From an uncultured Eubacterium sp. (lineage in GTDB: Bacteria > Bacillota > Clostridia > Lachnospirales > Lachnospiraceae), in contig CAPAOV010000006.1 in NCBI GenBank assembly GCA_948579355.1, positions 62,001 through 126,000 on the forward strand: 64,000 nucleotides of DNA, in the 5' to 3' direction. The translations under genes were made by a program, and so were the position numbers. Numbering within the stretch: position 1 is the stretch's first letter; each line of letters begins with the position of its first letter. Below the pieces are notes generated by a model. It searched no databases and was not told the origin of the DNA. It saw nothing but the letters and a program-made list of their open reading frames with translations. Of this stretch, positions 34,708 to 43,870 are shown piece after piece.

Positions 34708-35388
34708 ATGGAAAATATAATTGAGACGAAACATATCAAACAGAGTTTCCCTGTGGCCGGCGGCAAAGAACTGGTTGTACTAAAGGATATCAATATTCAG
34801 ATACCGAGGGGCAAACTGACGATGCTCCGCGGGCGTTCCGGTTCCGGAAAAACGACGCTTATGAATCTGCTCAGCGCACTGGACTATCCGAAAGAGGGCG
34901 CCGTGCTGCTAGAGGGGCAGGAAATACAAAATATGCCGGAGCACGAGAGGGAAAAAATCCGAAAAAAAGAGATTGGTTTTATTTTTCAGTCAGTTGCGCT
35001 CATACCGATGATGACCGCCTATGAGAACGTAGAGTTTGTCATGCGGCTGGCGGGCTATAAGGGAAATCGCAAAAAGCGTGCGGAGGAGTGTCTGAAGCTT
35101 GTCGGTCTCGGCGGACGCATGCACCATATGCCGCAGGAACTGTCGGGAGGCGAACAGCAGCGTGTGGCGATTGCCAGAGCGATAGCGCATGCGCCGAAGA
35201 TTATTTTTGCTGACGAGCCAACGGCTGAGCTCGATAGCGCGACAGGACTGCAGATTATGAAAATCTTTAAAGAGCTGATTGAGGGGCAGGATGTAACAAT
35301 CGTGATGACGACACATGACACGGGACTTATGGAAATCGCCGATTGCATTTATCAGATTGAGGATGGTGAGATAGTCGATGAAAATTAA
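34708..35388 (+). CDS. ABC transporter ATP-binding protein (MacB/LolD type)
   Basis: A 226-aa nucleotide-binding domain. Walker A GRSGSGKTT (about 44-52), Q-loop FIFQSVALIP, signature LSGGEQQRVAIARA near 145, Walker B IIFADEPTAELD and the H-loop TTHD are all intact. It starts 10 nt after the permease and its end overlaps the next ATPase by 11 nt. It probably powers the adjacent FtsX-like permease, alone or as a heterodimer with the next protein. Confidence 0.95.
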   Translation: MENIIETKHIKQSFPVAGGKELVVLKDINIQIPRGKLTMLRGRSGSGKTTLMNLLSALDYPKEGAVLLEGQEIQNMPEHEREKIRKKEIGFIFQSVALIPMMTAYENVEFVMRLAGYKGNRKKRAEECLKLVGLGGRMHHMPQELSGGEQQRVAIARAIAHAPKIIFADEPTAELDSATGLQIMKIFKELIEGQDVTIVMTTHDTGLMEIADCIYQIEDGEIVDEN

Positions 35389-36367
35389 TATCAGAGATAA
35401 ATGGAATAATATCAAACATCTGAACAGTTCGAATGAGATGGTCGGGACGCAGGAAGAGCAGATGGACGTAGCGGAAGATGTTATGATTGAATGCGACGGT
35501 TTAGTTAAAATTTATAAGACAAAGGATATTGAAGTTCTGGCGCTGCAGGGACTTGATTTGACGGTAAAGCGCGGCGAATTGATGGCTATTATCGGAAATA
35601 GCGGCAGCGGTAAGTCTACGTTCCTGAACATGATAGGCGGATTAGACCGTCCGTCTGCGGGAAAGCTGTATGTGGATGGGAAGAATCTGTTTCAGATGAG
35701 CGAGCAGGAACTGGTTGAATATAAGAGAAATACGGTAGGGTTTGTCTGGCAGAATAATGCAAGGAATCTGCTTCCGTATTTGAGCGCGTGGGAAAATGTT
35801 ATGACGCCGATGCTTTTTGATGAGGGGAAAGGGATATCAGCAGAAGAGAAGAAGCAGCGGGCTATGGAATTGCTCGATTTGGTCGGACTTTCCCATCGCA
35901 AAAATAGCAGCTTAAGCCAGTTGTCAGGAGGCGAACAGCAGCGCGTTGCCATTGCTATTGCGCTGGCAAATAATCCCAAATTGTTACTGGCAGATGAGCC
36001 GACAGGCGCCGTTGACCGGAAAACAGCAGATTCTATTTTGGAAATGTTTCGCAAGTTAAATGAGACGCTTGGTATAACGATTGTCATTGTTACGCATGAT
36101 AAAGAACTAGCGAACAAAGTAAATCGTGTCATTTCCATTCGCGATGGCAAGACAAGCAGTGAGCGGATTATGAAGAGCGACTATAAGGAACGGCTGGAAA
36201 GTCTGGATATAAACTGGAAAGAAGAAGAGACGCAGGAAGAGTTCGCCGTATTGGACAGAGCGGGACGCGTCCAGATTCCAAGCGAACTGTTAGAAGAGAT
36301 GGGAATGGAGGGAAACAAAGTAAAATTGGAATTGGTAAATGGGAAAATTGTTATTGAAAAGCCATAA
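35378..36367 (+). CDS. ABC transporter ATP-binding protein with C-terminal AbrB/SpoVT-like domain
   Basis: A 329-aa protein. After about 30 extra N-terminal residues come Walker A GNSGSGKST, signature LSGGEQQRVAIAIA, Walker B LLLADEPTGAVD and the H-loop VTHD. The unusual part is the last 45 residues: VLDRAGRVQIPSELLEEMG followed by VKLELVNGKIVIEKP, which reads as a SpoVT/AbrB swapped-hairpin domain. That domain normally binds DNA or mediates dimerisation. The gene overlaps the previous ATPase by 11 nt and is the last of the operon. Function of the tail is unknown. Confidence 0.9.
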   Translation: MKINIRDKWNNIKHLNSSNEMVGTQEEQMDVAEDVMIECDGLVKIYKTKDIEVLALQGLDLTVKRGELMAIIGNSGSGKSTFLNMIGGLDRPSAGKLYVDGKNLFQMSEQELVEYKRNTVGFVWQNNARNLLPYLSAWENVMTPMLFDEGKGISAEEKKQRAMELLDLVGLSHRKNSSLSQLSGGEQQRVAIAIALANNPKLLLADEPTGAVDRKTADSILEMFRKLNETLGITIVIVTHDKELANKVNRVISIRDGKTSSERIMKSDYKERLESLDINWKEEETQEEFAVLDRAGRVQIPSELLEEMGMEGNKVKLELVNGKIVIEKP

Positions 36368-36439
36368 AAGGAATGATATACTTATTTCTAAAGCGATAAT
36401 TTAAAGCGATAATTGTTGAGTTAAAAAGAGGTGGAAAAA

Positions 36440-37438
36440 ATGGACTATATGAAAGGATATAATAGCCGAAGAAGCAGGCGCAGGAAGTCCCGAAGCCGGA
36501 TAAGCAGGCCGAACAACGATATTATAAATTCCGGATATTATCGCAGTAAGAGCAAATATATAGGAAATTCTCCGGTCGCCGCTAAACGCAGGGGTATATT
36601 GATTGGTGTGTCGGTAGTTTTTCTGATACTCCTTTTTATTTCTGTTTTACTTCTGGCAACAAGAAAGTCCGCTCCCGCACCAATCAGAGATGGGGAACGT
36701 GTTGTCAGCGATAGTGCGGCTGAGGCGATGGCGGCGGAGAAGTCAATGGAGCCGGACGGTGTGGCGAAAGAAGTTGCGTCGGTGTCTACGCTGGCGCCGG
36801 AGGCGATTTGTACGCCTGCACCGACACCAAGACCGAAAGCGGTTGCCCTGACGTTTGACGACGGGCCGAGAAGTACTTCGGACAGGACGCCTAAGGTATT
36901 GGAAATGCTGAAAAAATATAATGCGCACGCCACATTTTTTGTAGTAGGTCAATCTGTGGCAGGCAATGCAGCCGTACTTAAACAAGAGGTCGCACAGGGA
37001 TGTGAAATAGCAAATCATTCATGGGACCACACGAATTTGTCGACGCTTTCCATGAAGAAAGTAAATAAGCAGTATAATAAGACGGCTAATCTTGTGAAGA
37101 AACTGGTTGGTTATGATATTAAGCTGCTACGGCCGCCGTATGGTGCGATTAGCGATAAAATGCGCAAATCGTTGAAGCATCCGATGGTGCTTTGGAATGT
37201 AGATACGTTGGACTGGCAGTCCAAAAACCCGAAAGCCATATTAAAGAAAGTAAAGAAGAGCGTAAAAGATGGTGATATTATTCTAATGCACGATATCCAT
37301 CCGACTTCGGCAACGGCGCTTGAAAAAGTACTGCCGTGGTTAGTGAAAAACGGCTATGATATTTTAACCGTGTCCGAATTAGCTGAGCGGAAAGGTGTAA
37401 AGATGAGCAACGGAAAAGCGTACGGAGGTTTTTATTAA
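36440..37438 (+). CDS. membrane-anchored polysaccharide deacetylase
   Basis: A 332-aa protein. A basic cytoplasmic N-terminus (Ser/Arg-rich, about 1-48), one membrane helix (about 52-74), a short Ala/Pro linker, then a NodB-homology domain (about 132-320). Catalytic and metal residues are visible: ALTFDDGPR (two Asp), NHSWDH (metal His pair), RPPYG and LMHDIH. Such enzymes remove N-acetyl groups from peptidoglycan or other glycans. AAGAGGTGG lies 5 nt before ATG 36440. Its last 4 nt overlap the end of the convergent minus-strand gene. Confidence 0.92.
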   Translation: MDYMKGYNSRRSRRRKSRSRISRPNNDIINSGYYRSKSKYIGNSPVAAKRRGILIGVSVVFLILLFISVLLLATRKSAPAPIRDGERVVSDSAAEAMAAEKSMEPDGVAKEVASVSTLAPEAICTPAPTPRPKAVALTFDDGPRSTSDRTPKVLEMLKKYNAHATFFVVGQSVAGNAAVLKQEVAQGCEIANHSWDHTNLSTLSMKKVNKQYNKTANLVKKLVGYDIKLLRPPYGAISDKMRKSLKHPMVLWNVDTLDWQSKNPKAILKKVKKSVKDGDIILMHDIHPTSATALEKVLPWLVKNGYDILTVSELAERKGVKMSNGKAYGGFY

Positions 37439-37788
37439 TGTTCTTTTTCCTGCATTTTTTCCAAATCATCATAATAGGAATACAGTGTTTGGACGCCGTT
37501 TTCCAAAAGATAATAGTGACAGATATAGGGAATCAGCAGGGCGAAAAATAGTAAGTCTAATGCTAGTAGTAGTGGCAGGTATTGACCTGCCACTAGTGTT
37601 ATAAAAATACTGCTGACAGTCAAAATGGCAAAGAGTACTGTCACAATAAGGTGTATCAGCCGTTCGTGCTGAAAAAACTGAATTTGTACTAAAAGTTTTT
37701 CTTTTTCACGAGGAATCTCATTTTCGTTGATTGACATTTGTGTTATCCTTTTATAATATGTAAGATAGTAACGCATTCTTTTTCCCAT
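37435..37788 (-). CDS. small two-helix membrane protein of unknown function (117 aa)
   Basis: Begins MGKRMRYYLTYYKRIT, with AAAGGAG 8 nt before ATG 37788 on the minus strand. Residues about 45-66 and 69-92 form two hydrophobic helices separated by AGQY; the ends are charged. No family recognised. It is convergent with the deacetylase gene (4-nt overlap) and divergent from hydG. No terminator could be seen between the convergent pair. Confidence 0.6.
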   Translation of the reverse strand: MGKRMRYYLTYYKRITQMSINENEIPREKEKLLVQIQFFQHERLIHLIVTVLFAILTVSSIFITLVAGQYLPLLLALDLLFFALLIPYICHYYLLENGVQTLYSYYDDLEKMQEKEH

Positions 37789-37951
37789 AGCGGTATCTCC
37801 TTTCAATATGCAGAGTATTGTGAAAGTTGTAAAACAACAGAGCAAGCGAAAGCATCAGTTGTGGTAAAATACCTTTTACCCAATATCAATTATATAGGAA
37901 AGAAAGAGTTCTGACAAGTTTTGCATCAGTATTTAAGAGAGGATTGTTTTG

Positions 37952-39373
37952 ATGTATGAATATAACCCGAAATCGGGTATTGCGGATGAATTTATTAATG
38001 ATAAAGAAATTTTAGCTTCTTTAGCTTATGCAAAAGAAAATAGAAAGAATAAAGAATTAATAGATGCCGTTCTTCAAAAGGCACATAAAAGAAAGGGTAT
38101 CTCACACAGAGAGGCGGCTCTTTTGCTGGCGTGTGAACTAGAAGAGGAAAATCAGGAGATTGCCCGATTGGCGCGGGAAATCAAAGAGCATTTTTATGGG
38201 AACCGGATTGTCATGTTTGCCCCGCTGTATTTGTCCAATTATTGCGTGAACGATTGTGTTTACTGTCCTTACCACAGGAGAAATCAACACATCGTGCGAA
38301 AAAAGCTGACGCAGCAGGAGATTGAGCAGGAAGTAATCGCTCTTCAGGATATGGGGCATAAGCGCCTTGCCATTGAAGCGGGGGAAGACCCTTTACATAA
38401 TCCCTTGGAATATATATTGGAGAGCATTGAAACGATTTATCGTATCCGGCATAAAAACGGAGCGATAAGACGTGTCAATGTCAACATTGCAGCAACTTCT
38501 GTTGAAGATTACAGAAAGCTGAAAGAGGCGGGAATAGGTACTTATATTCTATTTCAGGAGACATATCATAAAGAGGCTTACCGTCAGCTTCATCCGTCGG
38601 GGCCAAAGAGTGATTATAATTATCACACAGAAGCGATGGATAGGGCTATGGAGGCAGGAATTGATGATGTTGGATGCGGAGTACTATTTGGACTGGACAA
38701 GTATCAATATGAATTAGTAGGTCTTATTATGCACGCGGAACATTTGGAATCGAGGTTCGGGGTTGGGCCGCATACGATTAGTGTGCCCCGTGTATGCCCT
38801 GCGGATGATGTCAATCCAGAAGCTTTAAATGCTATTCCGGATGAGATTTTTGAAAAGATTGTAGCGGTAATCCGCATTGCTGTACCATATACGGGAATGA
38901 TTATATCGACAAGGGAAACAAAAGAAGTCAGAGAGAAAGTATTGGCATTGGGAGTAAGCCAGATGAGTGGCGGCTCCCGCACAAGTGTAGGCGGCTATGT
39001 CAATGAGGAGCCGGAAGAGGAAAATTCAGCACAGTTTGAAGTGACCGACCGGCGTAGTTTGAGTGAAGTAGTTGATTGGCTGCTGGATATAGGGTACATT
39101 CCAAGTTTTTGTACTGCCTGCTATCGGGAGGGGCGTACTGGAGACCGTTTCATGCAATTGGTGAAAGGGGGTCAGATTGCCAATTGCTGTCAGCCCAATG
39201 CGCTGATGACACTGAAAGAGTATTTAGAAGATTACGCTTCTGAGGCTACAAAAAGGAAAGGGGAACAGGTACTTTTTAAGGAATTGGAAAAGATAGAAAA
39301 TCCAGTTGTCAAGGAAAAGACGAGAGAATATATAAAAGGAATTTGTGAGGGCAAACGGGATTTTCGTTTTTAA
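37952..39373 (+). CDS. hydG: [FeFe]-hydrogenase maturase, radical SAM protein HydG
   Basis: A 473-aa protein of normal HydG length. The radical SAM motif C-x3-C-x2-C is at Cys98, Cys102 and Cys105 (CVNDCVYC). A C-terminal auxiliary-cluster motif is seen in CTACYREGRTGDRFM and the NCCQPNALMT stretch. HydG splits tyrosine to provide CO and cyanide for the hydrogenase H-cluster. The close paralogue ThiH lacks the C-terminal cluster, so HydG is favoured. AGAGAGGA is about 8 nt before ATG 37952. hydE, hydF and the hydrogenase are not in the window; the next two genes encode MutS-like ATPases. A GGTAAAA-TACC-TTTTACC hairpin sits upstream at about 37861-37878. Confidence 0.94.
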   Translation: MYEYNPKSGIADEFINDKEILASLAYAKENRKNKELIDAVLQKAHKRKGISHREAALLLACELEEENQEIARLAREIKEHFYGNRIVMFAPLYLSNYCVNDCVYCPYHRRNQHIVRKKLTQQEIEQEVIALQDMGHKRLAIEAGEDPLHNPLEYILESIETIYRIRHKNGAIRRVNVNIAATSVEDYRKLKEAGIGTYILFQETYHKEAYRQLHPSGPKSDYNYHTEAMDRAMEAGIDDVGCGVLFGLDKYQYELVGLIMHAEHLESRFGVGPHTISVPRVCPADDVNPEALNAIPDEIFEKIVAVIRIAVPYTGMIISTRETKEVREKVLALGVSQMSGGSRTSVGGYVNEEPEEENSAQFEVTDRRSLSEVVDWLLDIGYIPSFCTACYREGRTGDRFMQLVKGGQIANCCQPNALMTLKEYLEDYASEATKRKGEQVLFKELEKIENPVVKEKTREYIKGICEGKRDFRF

Positions 39374-39419
39374 TGATAACAATGGAGGAGCGGTAAATTG
39401 CTCAGAAATGAGGATTATT

Positions 39420-40922
39420 ATGGGATTTGTAGGAATATTGGGGGATGAAGTCTGCCAGCGGGAAGATAAGAAGCCCATTTTTCAAGACTTCAATTTAGAT
39501 GTCTGCATATCAAGGATGAATAGTTTGAGTAAGGGGTATGATTTACAGGAATTACTGACTAATATGCCTCAGAAACTGGAGACCATCCGATATCGCAGGC
39601 AGATTACAAAAGATATGCAGTCGGAGGCAGTGAGGGGAGCGTTTGCCCGTTATGCCAATCATATGGAGCGGGCAATTAAACAAGAAAAACAGAGCAAATA
39701 TAACCATCATCTTCCACAGCAGCAAAAGTGGCATGTGGATGCTCTATGTACTTATGCAGATGCAGTGGAGGAGTTATTTGGCGCACTTAGCGGGTGTACG
39801 GAATTGTCAGAAGAGCTGCTTTCCTTAGTAAAGTATTTAGACGAGTATATATCGTCAGAGGAATATGGCAATTGGCGTCTGATGTTGAAAGAAGTCCGTG
39901 AAAAACTAAATAATCGTTCAGTCGTATTTTCCCTTCAAAAGAATAAAGTAGTGCTAGAGGAACAGGGAGAGTATGAGGAATTTGGAAAACGTATGCTGCG
40001 GGCGTTTTCTGTTAAGGAGGCGACAGAGAACCGGTTCACTAAGAATGATACGGATACACTTAGTCTTCTCGAGCGCATTTTGGCGGAACGGATTATGAAG
40101 CAGAGTGATTTGACAAAGCCAATGCAGCGCTTGATGGAAGTGTCAATGGATGAGCCGCTGCTGCAGTTAGTTACGGATGTTCAGTACTATCTTGGTTTTT
40201 ATAAATTTGTGGATGAGATGAAAGCGAGCGGGTATGTCTTTTCCCTGCCAAAGGAAGGGAAACAGATGTCGATTCGTGCAGGTTATGATGTGGCAATGGC
40301 GGCCAAAGGGGAACGGGAGGTCATCAGTAATGATTTTTCCATGTCGGAGGAAGAGCGTTTTTTTGTGATAACAGGAGCTAACGGTGGCGGGAAGACAACA
40401 TTTGCACGTATGATTGGACAGATTCTCTATTTCTTTCGCATGGGATTTCTAGTACCTTGTGAAGAAGCTGAAATTCCTTGTTTTACTGATGTATTATCGC
40501 ACTTTTCCAATGAAGAGACAGAGGCGTCGGGGAGAGGAAAGCTCGTGGAGGAGTTGGTGAGATTACAGCCAATGATGAAAGAGCAGAACGAAAATTGTTT
40601 TGTTATCTTGAACGAATTGTTTACGACGGCGGCGACACTCGATGCCGGAATCATGGGAAAGAAAGTGTTGTCACATTTTATGCAGATGAATTGCAGAGGG
40701 ATATATGTAACGCATATACAGTCGCTGGCGGAAGAGCGGGATGGTGTTGTGAGCATGGTTGCTGAATTGGAAGAGGACCATCATACCCGTTCCTTTAAGA
40801 TTGTGAGAAAACCGGCGCAAGAGGGAGAATATGAAGATTCTCTCATAACAAAATACCATATGACATATGAACAGATGAAGGAGGTGATGGGACATGGGGA
40901 TTCGCTTTTTTCAGGAAAGTAA
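39420..40922 (+). CDS. MutS-like ATPase, first of an overlapping pair
   Basis: A 500-aa protein with a C-terminal MutS domain V. Walker A TGANGGGKTT has its Lys at 325. The Walker B equivalent reads VILNELFTTAA, so the usual Asp is Asn398 while the next Glu is kept. The N-terminal 300 residues are helical and resemble the MutS lever/clamp region; the mismatch-recognition domain I is absent. Mismatch repair is therefore unlikely; a structural or recombination role, as in MutS2-type proteins, is possible. The start is uncertain: ATG 39420 has GAGG 6 nt upstream, ATG 39408 has none. The C-terminus overlaps the next gene by 29 nt. Confidence 0.8.
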   Translation: MGFVGILGDEVCQREDKKPIFQDFNLDVCISRMNSLSKGYDLQELLTNMPQKLETIRYRRQITKDMQSEAVRGAFARYANHMERAIKQEKQSKYNHHLPQQQKWHVDALCTYADAVEELFGALSGCTELSEELLSLVKYLDEYISSEEYGNWRLMLKEVREKLNNRSVVFSLQKNKVVLEEQGEYEEFGKRMLRAFSVKEATENRFTKNDTDTLSLLERILAERIMKQSDLTKPMQRLMEVSMDEPLLQLVTDVQYYLGFYKFVDEMKASGYVFSLPKEGKQMSIRAGYDVAMAAKGEREVISNDFSMSEEERFFVITGANGGGKTTFARMIGQILYFFRMGFLVPCEEAEIPCFTDVLSHFSNEETEASGRGKLVEELVRLQPMMKEQNENCFVILNELFTTAATLDAGIMGKKVLSHFMQMNCRGIYVTHIQSLAEERDGVVSMVAELEEDHHTRSFKIVRKPAQEGEYEDSLITKYHMTYEQMKEVMGHGDSLFSGK

Positions 40923-42369
40923 CGAAGTATACGGCAATGCTGCCGATGTTGTCAAAGACTTAAACCTTACGTTCATCGCCCGCAATATGGCGCACAATAA
41001 TTATGGAGACGTCACTTATATATTGGAGTTTCTGAAACATCCGCTTGTCACGGAAGAGGAGATTGAGGAAAGGCAGAAAGTAGTCATGGCGGCCTGCGAT
41101 AACACTTCGTTTATGTATGAACTACGGAAAGTCATTGTTCAGACATGGGAGGATTTGCAGCAGAGCCTGAAAGCGGTACAGGATACCCGTGGAAAGCATT
41201 TGATGGAACAGACGGTTATTGGAATTCAAGTAGAAAGTATGCGCAGTCTGATTATCGGATTACAAAATATCCATGAGCTGTTACAAAAGTACAAGAATCA
41301 ATGTCAGACGTCTGCATTTGCTTCGTTTTATGCTTCATTCTATCAGGAAGAACCGCCGGAACTTTTGGAAGAGCAGAAAGATTTAGTTATGCATTTGGAT
41401 AGTTTTAAGGATAAGGGAGAAATTTTGCTCTGTGCGAATGTCGGTCCCGGTTTTACTTTGCAGGATGCCGATATATTGGCAGTCAGTAAAAAGGCGCGCC
41501 GGCTTAGCGGAGGACTGTTTTCCGGCAAATGGGGTCAGGTGATTTCGAATGAAGAGGTTTACCAAAGCGGCGTTGAATTTGCCAATCAGGTAATCTTGAA
41601 ATTGTTGGAGCGATGTATTCCGTTTATGCAGCACTGGGAGGAGCAGCTTAACACAATGATGCGTCAGGCAATGTTTTTAGCCGGATGCGCTAGATTGTAT
41701 GAACGCGGACGGGAGTCGGGAATGCATTTTTGTATGCCGGATAAGAAAGAGGAGACGGCAGACAGAGTATACGAGCTGTCTTTGGCGCTGCAGACACTTG
41801 AATTTCCAATCCCAAACACGGTAGCACTGTCAAAGTACCGCTCGATTTTAGTGACGGGAGCCAATCAGGGGGGAAAATCGACCTTTTTGCGCAGTCTTGG
41901 TATTGCACAGATTATGTGTCAGACGGGGATGTTTGTTCCCGCTCAAAGCTATCCACTGCATGCTTATCAAGATATTTTTACCCATTTTACCAGACGGGAA
42001 GATGTAACTATGAATATGGGGAAATTTGAAGAAGAATTAAAGCGCATGGAACAAATTCTTCGAGGCGCTAAGAAAAACACATTGATTCTTTTGAATGAAT
42101 CGTTTGCCACGACGACTGAAGTGACAGCATTTCAAATTGCGATGGATATTACCCATGCCTGTTTAGAAGAGTGCGTCACAACATGGCTAGTAACACATAT
42201 TACAAAGTATGCCAAAGAACTCTATCGGGAGGGGCATGACGATGTATTGTTTCTGTCTGCGGGGAGACAAACCGACGGGGAAGTTCGGTTTAAGATGTAC
42301 GAAAAGGAACCGGGAGATACCAGTTATGGTTTGGAGCTGTATGAGCAGATGATAGAATCGGGGAAATAA
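40894..42369 (+). CDS. MutS-like ATPase, second of an overlapping pair
   Basis: A 491-aa protein of the same layout as its neighbour. Walker A TGANQGGKST has Lys328, and the Walker B equivalent reads LILLNESFATTT, again with Asn (401) in place of Asp. Downstream WLVTHITKYA is the His-loop region. No mismatch-recognition domain is present. GAAGGAGG lies about 6 nt before ATG 40894, inside the end of the upstream gene, so the pair is probably translationally coupled and may form a heterodimer as eukaryotic MutS homologues do. A terminator cluster follows. Confidence 0.82.
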   Translation: MGIRFFQESNEVYGNAADVVKDLNLTFIARNMAHNNYGDVTYILEFLKHPLVTEEEIEERQKVVMAACDNTSFMYELRKVIVQTWEDLQQSLKAVQDTRGKHLMEQTVIGIQVESMRSLIIGLQNIHELLQKYKNQCQTSAFASFYASFYQEEPPELLEEQKDLVMHLDSFKDKGEILLCANVGPGFTLQDADILAVSKKARRLSGGLFSGKWGQVISNEEVYQSGVEFANQVILKLLERCIPFMQHWEEQLNTMMRQAMFLAGCARLYERGRESGMHFCMPDKKEETADRVYELSLALQTLEFPIPNTVALSKYRSILVTGANQGGKSTFLRSLGIAQIMCQTGMFVPAQSYPLHAYQDIFTHFTRREDVTMNMGKFEEELKRMEQILRGAKKNTLILLNESFATTTEVTAFQIAMDITHACLEECVTTWLVTHITKYAKELYREGHDDVLFLSAGRQTDGEVRFKMYEKEPGDTSYGLELYEQMIESGK

Positions 42370-42380
42370 CCAAATAAATC

Positions 42381-42423
42381 AGCGGGAAACTTTCATAAGC
42401 GCTGCCTATGCCTGTTTCCCGCT
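42381..42423 (+). terminator. terminator-like hairpin between the MutS-like genes and paaK
   Basis: AGCGGGAAAC (42381-42390) pairs perfectly with GTTTCCCGCT (42414-42423). The downstream bases are only moderately T-rich (TTTTAATTCTTT). Confidence 0.55.
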
Positions 42424-42439
42424 TGGAGAATTTTAATTC

Positions 42440-42500
42440 TTTGGAGCGTTGGACTTTCACAACGCTTTGGAGCGTCGGATTTTCACGACGCTTTTTATTT
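42440..42500 (+). terminator. two tandem hairpins with T-tract
   Basis: Two copies of a 26-nt unit starting TTTGGAGCGT. The first forms GCGTTG/CAACGC (42446-42465), the second GCGTCG/CGACGC (42472-42491), followed by TTTTTATTT. The stem bases changed together (T-A to C-G), so the structure is conserved. On the plus strand it ends the MutS-like transcript. Confidence 0.65.
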
Positions 42501-43799
42501 GTAGAGATTTCTTTTATCAATGACGCGAACCGCTTTTCCCTCGCTTCGCGCAATTGTTTTAGGGTCTACCAATTCGACTTCTGCGAGAATGCCAAGCATC
42601 GCTTTTAATCCGGAAACCAGTTTTTTCGCAGCGGTTGTTTTGTTGAAAGAACTGTCGGCCGCCATTTCCGGCGTCAACTCTACTTGTACTACAATTCGGT
42701 CACTATTTCCCTGACGGGTTACAATGATTTGATAGTTTGCCGCATAGCCCTGATTGATTAGAACTGTCTCAATCTGGGATGGGAATACATTAACGCCCTT
42801 GACAATCAGCATATCGTCGCTTCGGCCCATTGGTTTCGTCATTTTTACATGTGTACGGCCGCAGGAACACTTCTTGCGGGACAATACGCAGATATCACGT
42901 GTACGGTAGCGAATAAGAGGGAAAGCTTCTTTCGTAATACTGGTGAATACGAGCTCTCCTTTTTCACCCTCCGGAAGAACTTCTCCGGTGTTTGGGTCAA
43001 TGATTTCAGCGATAAAATGGTCTTCATTGATATGCATTCCCTGTTGTTCACTGCACTCAAAGGAAACACCCGGACCGGATATCTCGGTCAGTCCATAAAT
43101 ATCATATGCTTTAATTCCCAATGATTTTTCAATATCGCGACGCATCTCCTCTGTCCATGCTTCTGCGCCGAAGATACCGGCTTTTAATTTGATTTTATCT
43201 TTCATTCCCCGCTCGTTAATTGCCTCTCCTAAAAAGGCGGCGTAAGATGGAGTACAACAGAGAATGGTTGAACCGAGGTCGGTCATAAACTGGATTTGGC
43301 GTTCTGTGTTGCCCGACGACATCGGGAGAGTAAGACAACCTACTTTGTGTGACCCTCCGTTTAAGCCGGGACCACCGGTAAATAACCCATAACCATAGGA
43401 AACATGTACGACGTCTTCTTTCGTTCCTCCGGCTGCCATAATAGCGCGGGCACAGCAGTCTTCCCACAAATCAAGGTCGTTTTGGGTATAAAATGCTACG
43501 ACGCGGCGGCCGGTTGTTCCGCTCGTGGATTGAATGCGTACACAATCACTTACCGGACGAGCCATCAAATCATATGGATAGGCGTCTCTCAAATCATCTT
43601 TTGTAAGAAACGGTAATTTATGCAAATCGTCTACTGACTTAATATCATCAGGGGTAAGTCCGTTTTCCTGCATCTTTTTGCGGTAATATGGTACATTATC
43701 ATACACATTTTTTACCTGCTTAACTAATCGCTCATTTTGCCATGCAAGAATTTGTTCGCGTGACGCACACTCGATTTTTTCTTGATAATAGTTACTCAT
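42495..43799 (-). CDS. paaK: phenylacetate-CoA ligase family enzyme
   Basis: A 434-aa adenylate-forming ligase of normal PaaK length. Seen: STSGTTGRRVVAFYT (phosphate-binding loop), YGLTEISGPGVS, IRYRTRDI, and a C-terminal domain with GRSDDMLIVKGVNVFPSQIE. The family activates aryl acetates as CoA thioesters. In gut Clostridia it is often linked to aromatic amino-acid breakdown, but no partner gene is nearby, so the substrate is open. An AGGAGG stretch precedes ATG 43799 on the minus strand. The gene lies downstream of cspA on the same strand but behind a terminator. Confidence 0.9.
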   Translation of the reverse strand: MSNYYQEKIECASREQILAWQNERLVKQVKNVYDNVPYYRKKMQENGLTPDDIKSVDDLHKLPFLTKDDLRDAYPYDLMARPVSDCVRIQSTSGTTGRRVVAFYTQNDLDLWEDCCARAIMAAGGTKEDVVHVSYGYGLFTGGPGLNGGSHKVGCLTLPMSSGNTERQIQFMTDLGSTILCCTPSYAAFLGEAINERGMKDKIKLKAGIFGAEAWTEEMRRDIEKSLGIKAYDIYGLTEISGPGVSFECSEQQGMHINEDHFIAEIIDPNTGEVLPEGEKGELVFTSITKEAFPLIRYRTRDICVLSRKKCSCGRTHVKMTKPMGRSDDMLIVKGVNVFPSQIETVLINQGYAANYQIIVTRQGNSDRIVVQVELTPEMAADSSFNKTTAAKKLVSGLKAMLGILAEVELVDPKTIARSEGKAVRVIDKRNLYK

Positions 43800-43870
43800 A
43801 ACTGATAAATCCTCCTGCTATTTTATCGTTGATATTATCTATTCTACCATAGGAAGAATAGTAGGACAAG

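Noticed and set aside
39398..39448. A 16-codon leader peptide from TTG 39398 with a strong GGAGGAG site before the first MutS-like gene.
   Set aside because: The frame overlaps the real gene and encodes nothing recognisable; the site is more likely a relic or helps the downstream start.
42495..43799. Plus-strand frames opposite paaK.
   Set aside because: All are short and opposite a full-length ligase with intact motifs.
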